A program made the position numbers and the translations under genes. Below the pieces are notes generated by a model. That model was not told the origin of the DNA, did not search any database, and worked only from the letters and a program-made list of their open reading frames with translations. This document shows, piece by piece, positions 51,025-60,009 of a stretch of 64,000 nt of DNA; within the stretch, counting starts at the first letter, position 1, and the number at the start of each line of letters is the position of its first letter. This DNA is from an uncultured Brevibacillus sp. (GTDB lineage: Bacteria; Bacillota; Bacilli; Brevibacillales; Brevibacillaceae): positions 1-64,000 of the forward strand of contig NZ_CANMZW010000012.1 of assembly GCF_947502445.1 (NCBI RefSeq), read 5' to 3'.

Positions 51025-52557
51025 TTACATCCCTTCGCCGTTCATCATTACCACTTCATCGCCTTCATTTAGACCATCAATAATTTCAACAAAATCTGTA
51101 CCTTCTACACCTACTTTCACTTCTTTCGGCGTAGGCTCTTCGGTACTAGGATCTTTGACCATCACCGATCCCTTGCCTTCTTCCAAAAACTCTACTGCAT
51201 TGATTGGCAATCGCTTGACATTCTCTTTTTGCTCTACGTATATATCACAATCACCTGTCATTCCGTGCTTCATATCTTTTGTATCGCTGAGCTCTATTTT
51301 TACAGCAAAGCGAACAGTCTTGTCTTCTTTTGTTCCTTCTTTTGGGAGCTCGGTAACTTTCCCTTTGAAAGGCTTGTTTCCAAAAGCCGTTACAAAAACA
51401 TCAACGCTTTGTCCCAGCTTGATAGCCGGAATATCAATTTCGTCGACTGCCGCCACAAAATAAACCGACGTTGTATCCATAATAACCACAGCTGGTTCGC
51501 CTGAGCTTGGTGATTCTCCTTCTTTAATATTAACCTTTGTAATCACACCACTGATTGGCGCTTCCACTTGCTTTTTCGCGATTTCCCGCTTCTTTTGCTC
51601 CATCGTCAATAGCGACTCTTTTAGCGACAGCTCTTTCTCCTGCAGCTCCAGGTCAGCTGATGTCATGTCCATTTTGAAGAGGAGTTGACCTGCTTTGATT
51701 TCATCGTCCTTCTCAAAATTTACTTTTGAAATTTTGCCGTGCGTACCAGCTAATACTTCCATCTCATCAGGAAGCTCAAAAGGCGCTCTTTTACTTGTAT
51801 ACAAGAGACCTTTTGGATCGGTATAGTGAACTTCAGCAATATCCCCGACGTATAGTGCTCCCGGTTTTTTGACGAGTACGTCAACACTATGTAACGCGCC
51901 CGAACCCTGCTCCTTTTTACCAACCAAGTCAACTGCAGTAACTACACCGTCTATATAATAGAGTGACGCCGTAATAAAGACCTTTACTTTTTGCCCTACC
52001 CGGAACTGCTCTGCTTCATAAGCTGTAAACTTCCCAGAGATTTTCAGATAATCCGTATTCGTAAGCTTGGCTACCACAGTATCTGGCGTAACCGTATCTC
52101 CATCCTTGACGAGGATTTCCTTTACCTTTCCCGCTTTATCCGAGAGAATGGTGTCTTTTTTATTCTTCAGTTCAGCCAATTCTTTCTGGGCGCGTAGAAT
52201 CGACAACTCTTGCTTTTGCATTTCCAATTGGGCGTCTGCACTATCTACTGTAAACAATACGTCACCCTTTTTAATCGATTGCCCTTCCTTTACGAGCAGG
52301 CGCTGTACCTTGCCGCTAATTTCTGGTTTAACTTCCTCACGCGCTTTGGCTTCTACGGTACCAGAGGAGAAAATGACTTTTTTCACTTCTCCCATCTCGA
52401 CGGCAGCTGTAGGAAAGGATGGTTTTTCCATCGGCATTTCTTCTGTAGCCGCATCTTTACCTGTAAAATACGTGTAGCCGTAGTATCCCCCACCACCAAG
52501 GACGATCGCAATCGCCGCTATGATGATCCATTTTTTCTTTGACTTTTTCTTCTCCAT
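51025..52557 (-). CDS. Efflux adaptor (HlyD/MacA type) with duplicated lipoyl modules
   Basis: A 510-residue membrane-fusion-like protein: an N-terminal lysine-rich stretch and one membrane helix (KKWIIIAAIAIVLGGGGYYG), then two barrel-sandwich modules. The first has SGKVQRLLVKEGQSIKKGDV and GKVKEILVKDGDTVTPD, the second GKISKVNFEKDDEIKAGQLL and GVITKVNIKEGESPSSGEP; a beta-barrel follows each. Ordinary adaptors have one module, so this looks like a tandem duplication. Last gene of a three-gene export operon. Confidence 0.85.
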   Translation of the reverse strand: MEKKKSKKKWIIIAAIAIVLGGGGYYGYTYFTGKDAATEEMPMEKPSFPTAAVEMGEVKKVIFSSGTVEAKAREEVKPEISGKVQRLLVKEGQSIKKGDVLFTVDSADAQLEMQKQELSILRAQKELAELKNKKDTILSDKAGKVKEILVKDGDTVTPDTVVAKLTNTDYLKISGKFTAYEAEQFRVGQKVKVFITASLYYIDGVVTAVDLVGKKEQGSGALHSVDVLVKKPGALYVGDIAEVHYTDPKGLLYTSKRAPFELPDEMEVLAGTHGKISKVNFEKDDEIKAGQLLFKMDMTSADLELQEKELSLKESLLTMEQKKREIAKKQVEAPISGVITKVNIKEGESPSSGEPAVVIMDTTSVYFVAAVDEIDIPAIKLGQSVDVFVTAFGNKPFKGKVTELPKEGTKEDKTVRFAVKIELSDTKDMKHGMTGDCDIYVEQKENVKRLPINAVEFLEEGKGSVMVKDPSTEEPTPKEVKVGVEGTDFVEIIDGLNEGDEVVMMNGEGM

Positions 52558-52579
52558 GTCTTTTCTTCCTCACATTTCT

Positions 52580-54037
52580 TTATTCAGATCGAATCGCTTG
52601 CAAAGCACTCAGACGAGATGCACGGATCGCTGGGAAAATACCTGCCAACAGACCGATGATGAAGGAAAACCCGATTGCAAACAGTGCCAGCCAGGCAGGA
52701 ATAACTGCCAATTTGCTAGGTTCTGCCTCTTCGCCTCCGCGGCCATACCCCATATTCAGTCCATCCAGGAGTCCTCCAGAAGCTCCAAAGTAGTTTACGA
52801 GCTCTACTGCTCCCCAGGCCATACCCAATCCAGCCAAGCCACCGATTAGCCCGATAAAACCGGATTCCATTAGGAACAACCAGCGTATGTTGAGTACCGT
52901 GGCCCCGATTACTTTCATAATCCCGATCTCTTTGGTCCGCTCCAGAATGGACATGATCATCGTATTTACGATACCAATCGTCGCTACCAAGAGAGAAATA
53001 GCTGCAATTCCGCCGAGAACCATTTGGATCACAAAGAAAAACTTGTTGATCGTCTCAAGCTCTCGCGCTGGCGACCATACCTCATAGCCCTTTTCCTTCA
53101 ATGCTTTGACGACACTCTCAACCATTTCGCGCGATTCTACCTTGACCGTCATCTGGTCGAATTCAAATTTATCCTTTTTCGCCTCTTCGCGCGTGCGGCG
53201 AGTATTCCTGTCCGAGCCCTCATCTCCCCGACTCCTGTTTACCCAGTCATTTAACTCTTTCACGACGCCAAGCGGTGCGTAGACGGCTGACGAGTAACGC
53301 CGGTTTTCCGACTGTCGCAGCTGACCGACAACGCGTACACGCACTTCCTTTTTCTCGTACTTTGGCTCGTCATCGATGCGGTATTCCCGAGTGAGTACGA
53401 TCGTGGCTGCCTTATCTACCAGATTAAATGCGGCTGTTTGCTCTCCGCCCCCCATATCAGGTGGCATAAAGCCTCCCCCCCCACCTGAACGGTTGGAGTC
53501 CGCATTTCGTCGGCGTGCATCTCGTTTTTCTTTTTCTACATCGCGCATTTCACGCGGAACATCATAGGCTACTACGATTTCTTGCGGCGACCCTGACAAA
53601 TAGGCCCCTTTTTCCACATCGTTCTTCCGGTACTCTGCTGATTCATTCACGTCCACCCCTATGAGCTCAACATAGCCCTCACGGCGTCCTACCTTAAGCT
53701 TGGCCTGTTCATAAAGCCGCTTCATCGGCATGACTGCCGCAATTCCTGGTATTTGCTTTAGCTCCCGAACGGCTTCCATATTCAGCTTTTTCCGCTCATC
53801 CTCGGGAATCATCCGATCCTCTTCTTGGATGTAATACATCGGCTCTACATCCATCTCTGTCAAATTCCCAAAATTCTCCAAACTCTTTACTGCACTTTCC
53901 TTCAACCCTAAGCTTAGCGCTATCATGGCGACGATGGCTGCTGTTCCGATCATGACACCAACCGAGGTTAGTGCCGTACGGAGCTTCATCCGCCACAGAT
54001 TTCGCCAGACGATGCGAAAAGAATCAATTATCTTCAC
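52580..54037 (-). CDS. MacB/FtsX-type ABC permease
   Basis: A 485-residue permease: one N-terminal helix (LRTALTSVGVMIGTAAIVAM), a large extracytoplasmic domain of about 270 residues with a low-complexity Arg/Gly stretch (RSGGGGGFMPPDMGGG), and three C-terminal helices with the FtsX signature SLLVATIGIVNTMIMSILER and ISALQAIRSE-like tail. It works with the adjacent ATPase and adaptor, probably exporting a peptide, lipid or drug. The gene lies 24 bases from the ATPase. Confidence 0.9.
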   Translation of the reverse strand: MKIIDSFRIVWRNLWRMKLRTALTSVGVMIGTAAIVAMIALSLGLKESAVKSLENFGNLTEMDVEPMYYIQEEDRMIPEDERKKLNMEAVRELKQIPGIAAVMPMKRLYEQAKLKVGRREGYVELIGVDVNESAEYRKNDVEKGAYLSGSPQEIVVAYDVPREMRDVEKEKRDARRRNADSNRSGGGGGFMPPDMGGGEQTAAFNLVDKAATIVLTREYRIDDEPKYEKKEVRVRVVGQLRQSENRRYSSAVYAPLGVVKELNDWVNRSRGDEGSDRNTRRTREEAKKDKFEFDQMTVKVESREMVESVVKALKEKGYEVWSPARELETINKFFFVIQMVLGGIAAISLLVATIGIVNTMIMSILERTKEIGIMKVIGATVLNIRWLFLMESGFIGLIGGLAGLGMAWGAVELVNYFGASGGLLDGLNMGYGRGGEEAEPSKLAVIPAWLALFAIGFSFIIGLLAGIFPAIRASRLSALQAIRSE

Positions 54038-54061
54038 AATGTGTTCACCTCATACCCTCGC

Positions 54062-54763
54062 CTACGCTGGTCTCGTCCTTTTTTGTACTACCCGACCATC
54101 CTGTAAATAAATGACACGGTCAGACTGTTCTGCTACTTCCTGCTCATGGGTAACAATGATGAACGTAGTCCCATTTTCTTTGTTCATTTGTTTCATCAGG
54201 TTCATAATCTCTTGCTCTGTCTTACTGTCCAGATTCCCTGTTGGTTCATCCGCCAAAATAATTCCAGGCTGATTAACCAACGCCCGTGCGATACTCACCC
54301 GCTGCTGCTGTCCGCCACTCAGCTCATTCGGCCTGTGGTCGATACGTCCTTCCAGCCCGACTCGCTCCAAAATCTCAGTCGCTTTTGCTCGACGCTTTTT
54401 CACGCCTTCTCCTGCAAAAATCAAAGGAAGCTCTACGTTTTCCAGCGCTGTCAAATTGGGCAGCAAATTGTACGACTGGAAAATAAAGCCCATGCTCTTC
54501 CGGCGAAACAAGCACAATTCGTTTTCGCTATAGCTGGAAATCTCTGCTCCACTGACCATGACACTGCCTTCCTCCGGTTTGGTCAAGCCGGCGAGCAGGT
54601 TGAGAAGCGTTGACTTCCCTGATCCTGAAGATCCGCACAGAGCCACAAACTCGCCCTTGTTCACGTGCAGGTTTATGTCAAACAGTACAGGTACTTTGAT
54701 CTTGCCCGTTCCGTAGCTGTGATTGACACCTGTGACAGTCAGTTCTCCTATCCCGTTAGCCAT
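54062..54763 (-). CDS. MacB/LolD-type ABC ATPase
   Basis: A 233-residue ATPase: Walker A GSSGSGKST, Q-loop FIFQSYNLLPNLTALENVEL, signature LSGGQQQRVSIARAL, Walker B IILADEPTGNLDSKT. First gene of the export operon. The ATG at 54763 is preceded by GAGGTG; the longer reading to 54814 lacks a ribosome site. Confidence 0.92.
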   Translation of the reverse strand: MANGIGELTVTGVNHSYGTGKIKVPVLFDINLHVNKGEFVALCGSSGSGKSTLLNLLAGLTKPEEGSVMVSGAEISSYSENELCLFRRKSMGFIFQSYNLLPNLTALENVELPLIFAGEGVKKRRAKATEILERVGLEGRIDHRPNELSGGQQQRVSIARALVNQPGIILADEPTGNLDSKTEQEIMNLMKQMNKENGTTFIIVTHEQEVAEQSDRVIYLQDGRVVQKRTRPA

Positions 54764-54935
54764 CTGTTTACACCTCATTTGTTCACAAAAATGGAAATGA
54801 TTAAAACATCTCATACTAAAGACGCAGGATGTTCAAAAACGTAACGCAAATTAGGAAACTTTTTAACGTTCACACAGATGCAACATGTTCTTCAAAATTA
54901 TGTAACAATCCTGTAACCATTCCCTACCAGAAGCC

Positions 54936-54944
54936 TGCTATGAT
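54936..54944 (+). promoter_or_regulatory. Extended -10 promoter of the 56-residue gene
   Basis: TGCTATGAT, an extended -10 box without a clear -35, about 36 bases upstream of the small gene at 54981. Confidence 0.45.
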
Positions 54945-54980
54945 AGAGGTGTCAAGAACAAATGAGAGGGCAGATAAAAA

Positions 54981-55151
54981 ATGACCATCTACCGCTTTTT
55001 ATTCGAAACCGCAACACGCCGATGGGTTGAAATCATCAAAGCTCCAAGCATGTTCGAAGCTGCAAAACAAGCCAAGCAGCTGGCAACAAAACGCTCCAAG
55101 TCAATGTCCACGACCATTTCCTTCTCCTTTCATCACGCCACTTCGCGTTAA
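54981..55151 (+). CDS. Small basic protein of unknown function
   Basis: A 56-residue protein starting MTIYRFLFETATRRWVEIIK, rich in Arg/Lys/Ser and ending in HHATSR. It has a promoter-like element, AGAGGG before the ATG and its own terminator (55178-55212). No family recognised; the first half could be an amphipathic helix. Confidence 0.55.
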   Translation: MTIYRFLFETATRRWVEIIKAPSMFEAAKQAKQLATKRSKSMSTTISFSFHHATSR

Positions 55152-55177
55152 GAGAGTGAAAATTAAAGATAGTTTTG

Positions 55178-55212
55178 AAACCGCTTTCTCTTTTGGAGAA
55201 GGCGGTTTTTTT
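55178..55212 (+). terminator. Terminator
   Basis: AAACCGCTTTCTC/GAGAAGGCGGTTT (one mismatch) with T7. Confidence 0.8.
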
Positions 55213-55280
55213 GCGTGCAGTCACCTCTGTCAGGAAGTGTTGAATTTTGCTAGTACAGCTTTTTATTTCAGGGGATATTA

Positions 55281-55310
55281 TTGACACCACCGATTTTTTC
55301 CTCTTAATAT
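55281..55310 (+). promoter_or_regulatory. Sigma-A promoter of pdxK
   Basis: TTGACA, 18 bases, TAATAT. The leader to the ATG at 55385 contains the hairpin CCGCAG/CTGCGG around 55352-55372. Confidence 0.75.
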
Positions 55311-55384
55311 AGAAGGAGACAGTACAGCGCATGACAGTATAGTCCCGCAGCGTCATGACTGCGGCACAAAGGGAGATAATCGAA

Positions 55385-56203
55385 ATGACCATTCGTAAAG
55401 CACTGACCATCGCAGGCTCTGACACAAGCGGCGGAGCTGGCCAACAGGCCGACCTTAAAACTTTTCAGGAGCTCGGCGTTTTCGGGATGACCGCGCTCAC
55501 AGTCATCGTGGCACAGGATCCACATAATGAGTGGTTCCATGAGGTTTTTCCTATCGACGTGGCTATCCTCGAAAAACAAATCGAAACCGTTCTTTCGGGT
55601 ATCGGTGTTGACGCAGTGAAAACTGGCATGCTCGGCACCACAGAGCTGGTCGAGCTGGCTACCCGCAAGATTGACCAATATCAATTGAAAAACGTTGTTG
55701 TTGACCCAGTCATGATCTGCAAAGGTGCTGACGAAGCCCTCCATCCGGAAATCGCGATCAGCCTCCGCGAGGTTTTGCTGCCGCGCGCTACAGTCGCAAC
55801 ACCAAATCTGTTCGAAGCAGGTATCTTGAGCCAAATGGGCGCTCTGAAAAGCGTAGATGATATGAAGGAAGCAGCAAAACGCATCCATGACTTTGGAACA
55901 GCCTATGTGGTTGTAAAAGGCGGAAGCAAGCTACAGGTTGGAAATCATGCTGTCGATGTTCTGTATGATGGACAATCTTTTGAGGTGTTGGAATCGGAGC
56001 GTTTTGAAACGACCTTCACTCACGGCGCAGGCTGCACGTTCTCTGCTGCAATCTGTGCAGAGCTGGCAAAAGGAAATTCCGTACGCGAAGCAGTTGGCGT
56101 AGCAAAAGATTTCATTACAGAAGCCATTCGTCATTCCTTTGCCCTGAATAAATACGTAGGACCAACCAACCATGGTGCGTACCGTTTGAGCAAGCAAGCA
56201 TAA
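55385..56203 (+). CDS. pdxK: Pyridoxine/pyridoxal/HMP kinase
   Basis: A 272-residue ThiD-fold kinase: IAGSDTSGGAGQQADLKTFQ, GVDAVKTGMLGT, VVVDPVMICKG, ATPNLFEA and the anion-hole motif THGAGCTFSAAI. The Cys in GAGCTF and the MICKG motif are typical of the Bacillus PdxK group (formerly thiD) which phosphorylates vitamin B6 vitamers and hydroxymethylpyrimidine. ATG 55385 is preceded by AGGGAG. No thiE follows, which favours PdxK; thiM is at 60.4 kb. Confidence 0.85.
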   Translation: MTIRKALTIAGSDTSGGAGQQADLKTFQELGVFGMTALTVIVAQDPHNEWFHEVFPIDVAILEKQIETVLSGIGVDAVKTGMLGTTELVELATRKIDQYQLKNVVVDPVMICKGADEALHPEIAISLREVLLPRATVATPNLFEAGILSQMGALKSVDDMKEAAKRIHDFGTAYVVVKGGSKLQVGNHAVDVLYDGQSFEVLESERFETTFTHGAGCTFSAAICAELAKGNSVREAVGVAKDFITEAIRHSFALNKYVGPTNHGAYRLSKQA

Positions 56204-56235
56204 GCTTTTCACTTTTTCAAGCCATAAACACAACA

Positions 56236-56284
56236 AAAACTCCTGACAAACCCAGTCTTGTGATTGGTCGGTCAGGAGTTTTTT
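56236..56284. terminator. Bidirectional terminator
   Basis: AAAACTCCTGAC/GTCAGGAGTTTT with T6 between converging pdxK and rarD. Confidence 0.88.
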
Positions 56285-57192
56285 CATGCTTCTTTTTTGA
56301 TTGGCGCCCCTGATTTCAAAGGGACCGAAGCAGGCTTTTTCCTTATGGAGCTGACTGTAAAGATGATCAATGCTCCCCAGATGAGTGAGAAACTGATCAT
56401 ATGCGTCGTTGTAAATGGCTCATGAAACAGAAAAATGGCCGACAAGAGTGAAATCGTCGGAGATAAATACTGAATAAAGCCAATCATCGAAAGTGGTAGA
56501 CGAGCAGCAGCCTGGGCGAACCAATAAAGTGGCAATGCTGTCCCTACTCCAGCTAGTGTCAACAGCAGTACTTGCCACCAGGCGAGCGCTGAAACAGTCT
56601 CTGTACCGTTGATTTGAATCATGAGCAGATAAGCGAGGGCAATCGGCGCCACAAAGAGCGTCTCCCATGCCAGACCAATGATCGCTTCCAGCTTTACAAG
56701 TTTTTTGGCCAGACCGTAAAACGCGAACGTCAGTGCAAGTGAAAGCGCAACCCAGGGAAACTCTCCGTACTGAATGGTGATGTACAAAACACCACAGCTG
56801 GCCAATGCGAGCGAAATCCACTGACCTGCATGCATCTTTTCTTTTAAGAAAATGACACCCATTAAGACTGTAATCAACGGGTTCATGTAGTAGCCGAGGC
56901 TCGTTTGCATGACCTGATCATTATTCACTGCCCAAATGTACAGAAGCCAGTTGGCACTAATTAATAGCGAGCAAACGATCAATGCTCCGACCATTTTGAC
57001 GCCTGAAACGGATTCTCGTAGCTTACGTGTGCGCTTGGTTACAACGATAATAATAGCAACGAACACGACTGACCAAACGATCCGATGTGCGAGAATCTCC
57101 CAAGCCCCCATCGACTGGAACACTTTCCAATACAGCGGGAGCAGGCCCCACATAAAGTACGCAGCAATCGCGTAAAAGACTCCCTGTTTCAT
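56284..57192 (-). CDS. rarD: RarD-type EamA transporter
   Basis: A 302-residue membrane protein with ten predicted helices, in the RarD subgroup of the drug/metabolite transporters: GVFYAIAAYFMWGLLPLYWK, EILAHRIVWS, NWLLYIWAVNNDQVMQTSLG, YYMNPLITVLMG, GFIQYLSPTISLL. Substrate unknown; the name comes from a chloramphenicol phenotype in other bacteria. Confidence 0.85.
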   Translation of the reverse strand: MKQGVFYAIAAYFMWGLLPLYWKVFQSMGAWEILAHRIVWSVVFVAIIIVVTKRTRKLRESVSGVKMVGALIVCSLLISANWLLYIWAVNNDQVMQTSLGYYMNPLITVLMGVIFLKEKMHAGQWISLALASCGVLYITIQYGEFPWVALSLALTFAFYGLAKKLVKLEAIIGLAWETLFVAPIALAYLLMIQINGTETVSALAWWQVLLLTLAGVGTALPLYWFAQAAARLPLSMIGFIQYLSPTISLLSAIFLFHEPFTTTHMISFSLIWGALIIFTVSSIRKKPASVPLKSGAPIKKEA

Positions 57193-57399
57193 AATTCTTT
57201 GCCTCCAAACGATTTCGCCCTTTTTCCTAAATGAGAAGTGGTTTTCTTATAGATAGTAGTGTAACGGAATAATCCTCAATCGGCTATGTATTTACAGCCA
57301 GAATACGGCTTTATTACACTTTCATTCACTACCGAGGCAGCAGAGCAGTCAGCTATCTTATTACCATATTATCGGGATAAAGCGATAGACAAAATTTTA

Positions 57400-57428
57400 T
57401 TGTACCAATTTTGGAGCTATAGTACAAT
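57400..57428 (+). promoter_or_regulatory. Sigma-A promoter of the second EamA gene
   Basis: TTGTAC, 17 bases, TACAAT. It sits about 47 bases before the ATG at 57475, which argues against the longer reading from 57286. Confidence 0.7.
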
Positions 57429-57474
57429 AGTGATTATTCTTCCGAGTTTAGTCATAAGAAAGGAATTTTTACCT

Positions 57475-58383
57475 ATGACATACTGGCGTTCTGTATTTTT
57501 AGTAATAATCGGAGCATGCAGCTACGGAGTTCTCTCGCTTTTTTTAAAACACGGATTTCAAATCGGGTACACACCTTATGAGCTTAGCGGGAGTCAGCTA
57601 ATTTTTGGTGGCTTGATTATGATCGTCATGGCTTCCATCTTTTCACGGGAACGGTTTCGCTTCAAGTATTTGCTCATACTTGCTCCCGTCAGCCTCATGA
57701 TGGCATCAACGAGCTTTTTTTATCATCAGTCAGTTAGTCGCGTCTCAGCATCACTTGCTATCGTATTGCTTTTCCAGTTTACGTGGATTGGTGTACTGCT
57801 TGAGTCAATCGTCGACCGCAAGTGGCCAACGATTGAAAAATGGTTGTCACTGATCATGCTGGGAGTCGGTACCGTACTTGCTAGCGGGCTCGGCGAAACC
57901 GGATTGCCAAACGTAAGTCTCTCTGGACTGATATATGGACTCTTGTCTGGTGCTACTTTTGCTTTTGTCATTTTCTTTAGCGGTCGCATCCTCCCGCAGA
58001 TGAATCCTTACTTGCGAAGCGCAATTACGATTAGCATGGCTGGCGTGATGCTCTCCATCGTTTACCCGCCAACCTTTCTCATAAATGGTCAGCTTACCTC
58101 CGGGCTTTTGCCTCTCGCTCTTTGCGTTGCTGTGTTCGGGTCGGTTATCCCGATTTTCTGCTTAGCAGTTGGCGTCCCGCGCATCGGAAATGGACTGGCT
58201 ACTATTTTGAGCGCAATTGAATTGCCTACTGTCGTATTGCTTTCCAGCTTTGTCCTCCATGAGAATGTGACGCTCACGCAGTGGGGCGGCGTTTTCATGA
58301 TTCTCGCAGCTATTGGGATCCCGCAAATCAAGTGGCGTCACTTGTTTGCTCCTTCGCAACCATTGCAAAAGCGAAGCATGTAA
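57475..58383 (+). CDS. EamA/DMT-family transporter
   Basis: A 302-residue, ten-helix transporter with two EamA repeats (YGVLSLFLKHGFQIGYTPYE in the first, GLIYGLLSGATFAFVIFFSG in the second). It diverges from rarD over a gap of about 280 bases; the two are only distantly related. Substrate unknown. ATG 57475 is preceded by AAAGGAATTTTT. Confidence 0.83.
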   Translation: MTYWRSVFLVIIGACSYGVLSLFLKHGFQIGYTPYELSGSQLIFGGLIMIVMASIFSRERFRFKYLLILAPVSLMMASTSFFYHQSVSRVSASLAIVLLFQFTWIGVLLESIVDRKWPTIEKWLSLIMLGVGTVLASGLGETGLPNVSLSGLIYGLLSGATFAFVIFFSGRILPQMNPYLRSAITISMAGVMLSIVYPPTFLINGQLTSGLLPLALCVAVFGSVIPIFCLAVGVPRIGNGLATILSAIELPTVVLLSSFVLHENVTLTQWGGVFMILAAIGIPQIKWRHLFAPSQPLQKRSM

Positions 58384-58387
58384 CACT

Positions 58388-58431
58388 AAAAAAGGCGTGT
58401 CGGCCGTAAATCGTTCCGACTCGTCTTTTTT
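58388..58431 (+). terminator. Terminator
   Basis: AAAAAAGGCGTGTCGG/CCGACTCGTCTTTTTT, with two G-U or mismatched pairs. Confidence 0.75.
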
Positions 58432-58536
58432 ATTTTTATGTCCAAATAAGCTGCTGTAGCAGGCAGGAACCTACGTTCCCTTCGTGGAACTACTTGGAAA
58501 CTGATTTCAGTAAAAGATGAGAGGAGGTCCTGCTTG

Positions 58537-58803
58537 ATGGAAAAGCGCCATGAAGTGCTGTTCCGGCAGCTTCAGGATTATCGCAGTGAAACCTTGCATG
58601 CTGTTGAGGGATTGACTGAGGAGGAGGTCAATATTGTACCAAAAGGATTCAACAATAACATCCTCTGGAATTTGGGACATATCTACCTGGATCAATATTT
58701 GTGGATTTCGCACATAACAAAGGATCAGGCCCTCATCCCCTATCGAAACGAGGAAGTAAACCAAAAAAGCTCAGCAGCATCGCCTCAACTGGCTTTGCTC
58801 TGA
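58537..58803 (+). pseudogene. Truncated DinB-family gene
   Basis: Only 88 residues are encoded, against about 160 in the family. The product starts MEKRHEVLFRQLQDYRSETL and keeps the first metal His in FNNNILWNLGHIYLDQYL, then ends in an unrelated tail (NQKSSAASPQLALL) 35 bases before the first tRNA. The second half with the HxxxH motif is missing. The SD GAGAGGAGG is intact. It is best read as a gene cut by an event at the tRNA array. Confidence 0.7.
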
Positions 58804-58836
58804 GCTTTATTCTAATCACAAATTGGTTATGTAGGT

Positions 58837-58921
58837 TGGTGCGGTCGGCGAGACTCGAACTCGCACGGGTCGCCCCGCCACCCCCTCAAGATGGTGTGTC
58901 TGCCAATTCCACCACGACCGC
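58837..58921 (-). tRNA. tRNA-Leu (GAG)
   Basis: Acceptor GCGGTCG/CGACCGC, long variable arm, anticodon loop TTGAGGG with GAG, T arm GTTCGAGTC, CCA encoded. Last of six tRNAs read leftwards. Confidence 0.93.
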
Positions 58922-58949
58922 AAATGACTGATTCAATTCAAATAGAAAA

Positions 58950-59026
58950 TGGGGCGATCGATGGGACTTGAACCCACGAGTGCCGGAGCCACAATCCGGT
59001 GCGTTAACCCCTTCGCCACGACCGCC
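58950..59026 (-). tRNA. tRNA-His (GTG)
   Basis: Anticodon GTG in ATTGTGGC; an extra G at the 5' end pairs with the C discriminator, the tRNA-His hallmark; CCA encoded. Confidence 0.95.
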
Positions 59027-59045
59027 ATATTATCCAATCTTTTCT

Positions 59046-59122
59046 TGGTAGCGGCGGAGGGAATCGAACCCCCGACCTTTCGGGTATGAACCGAACGCTC
59101 TAACCAGCTGAGCTACACCGCC
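59046..59122 (-). tRNA. tRNA-Met (CAT)
   Basis: GGCGGTG acceptor arm and loop TTCATAC. It is close to the elongator tRNA-Met of B. subtilis, with GGCGG at the start; CCA encoded. A tRNA-Ile with CAT is less likely. Confidence 0.9.
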
Positions 59123-59131
59123 AAAAAGCTA

Positions 59132-59205
59132 TGGAGCGGGTGATGGGAATCGAACCCACGCGACCAGCTTGGAAGGCTGGAGTTCTACCATTGAACTACA
59201 CCCGC
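59132..59205 (-). tRNA. tRNA-Gly (TCC)
   Basis: GCGGGTG/CACCCGC acceptor stem, anticodon loop CTTCCAA, CCA encoded. Confidence 0.95.
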
Positions 59206-59239
59206 ATACAACACAACAAACATTGCAAGGTACTAAAGG

Positions 59240-59313
59240 TGACCCGTAGGGGATTCGAACCCCTGTATGACAGCGTGAAAGGCTGCTGTGTTAAACCGCT
59301 TCACCAACGGGCC
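59240..59313 (-). tRNA. tRNA-Glu (TTC)
   Basis: GGCCCGT/ACGGGTC acceptor stem with anticodon loop CTTTCAC. The 3' end reads ACCT, so CCA is not fully encoded, unlike its neighbours. Confidence 0.93.
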
Positions 59314-59317
59314 AAGA

Positions 59318-59410
59318 TGGCGGATGGAGTGGGATTTGAACCCACGAGACGGGTCGACCCCGCCTACACGATTTCCAATCGTGCTCCTTCGGCCGCTCGG
59401 ACATCCATCC
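59318..59410 (-). tRNA. tRNA-Ser (GGA)
   Basis: GGATGGA/TCCATCC acceptor, long variable arm with GGCGGGGTCGACCCGTC, anticodon loop TTGGAAA, CCA encoded. First tRNA of the array. Confidence 0.95.
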
Positions 59411-59518
59411 ATTCTAGCAAGTGCCGCTAGTTGATCACTTCGGCAAGAATTAATCTATCATATCTAAAAAACGTTTTCAAGGGAAATTTCACACAGTATT
59501 CCTGAAAAAAACGGCCAC

Positions 59519-59872
59519 TTGCCTAAAGCAACTATTTCCCAATCGCAATACGCTGAAGTAACACTCTTGGTATGGTGGTGGTGGCAAGTGGCCAAAAGAA
59601 GAAAAAATCGCGCCGGACGTCTCCCCTGTTTATACGGAAATTGGTGCGGACCAGGCTGTTCCGGACCCGGAGCACCGATTGACGATATTGATTCATGCTG
59701 TAAAAAGCACGATATTTGCTACCAGAAGCGCGGTTATTTTTCATGCAGCTGTGACCGCGAGTTACTAAACTGCCTGTCCAAAAAGATTGATTACTCTACA
59801 GAAAAGGGCAGAATGGCCGCCTTAATCTCAGCCTATTTCTCCCGCGCGCAATGCCTTCCTGACAAGGATTAA
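59519..59872 (+). CDS. Phospholipase A2-like protein
   Basis: A small Cys-rich protein with the phospholipase A2 signature: the calcium-loop-like YGNWCGPGCSGPGAP and the catalytic helix DSCCKKHDICY, where His-Asp would be the catalytic pair, followed by CSCDRELLNCL. The first residues are odd (a WWWW run) and the true start is unclear: a GTG at 59588 gives 94 residues, a TTG at 59519 gives 117. No signal peptide is visible. It lies just beyond the tRNA array on the other strand. Enzymatic activity is inferred from the motif alone. Confidence 0.75.
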   Translation: MPKATISQSQYAEVTLLVWWWWQVAKRRKNRAGRLPCLYGNWCGPGCSGPGAPIDDIDSCCKKHDICYQKRGYFSCSCDRELLNCLSKKIDYSTEKGRMAALISAYFSRAQCLPDKD

Positions 59873-60009
59873 GCCCTTTCAGGGATTGCGAACGCCGTTT
59901 CTTCACCAAGTTCATTATTTCGAAGGAAATCGGTCATAATTCTGACAAAACTCCCCTGTAATTCCATTGTATTTTTTGGTACTCTATGGAGTGTCCAAGG
60001 AGGGTCACC

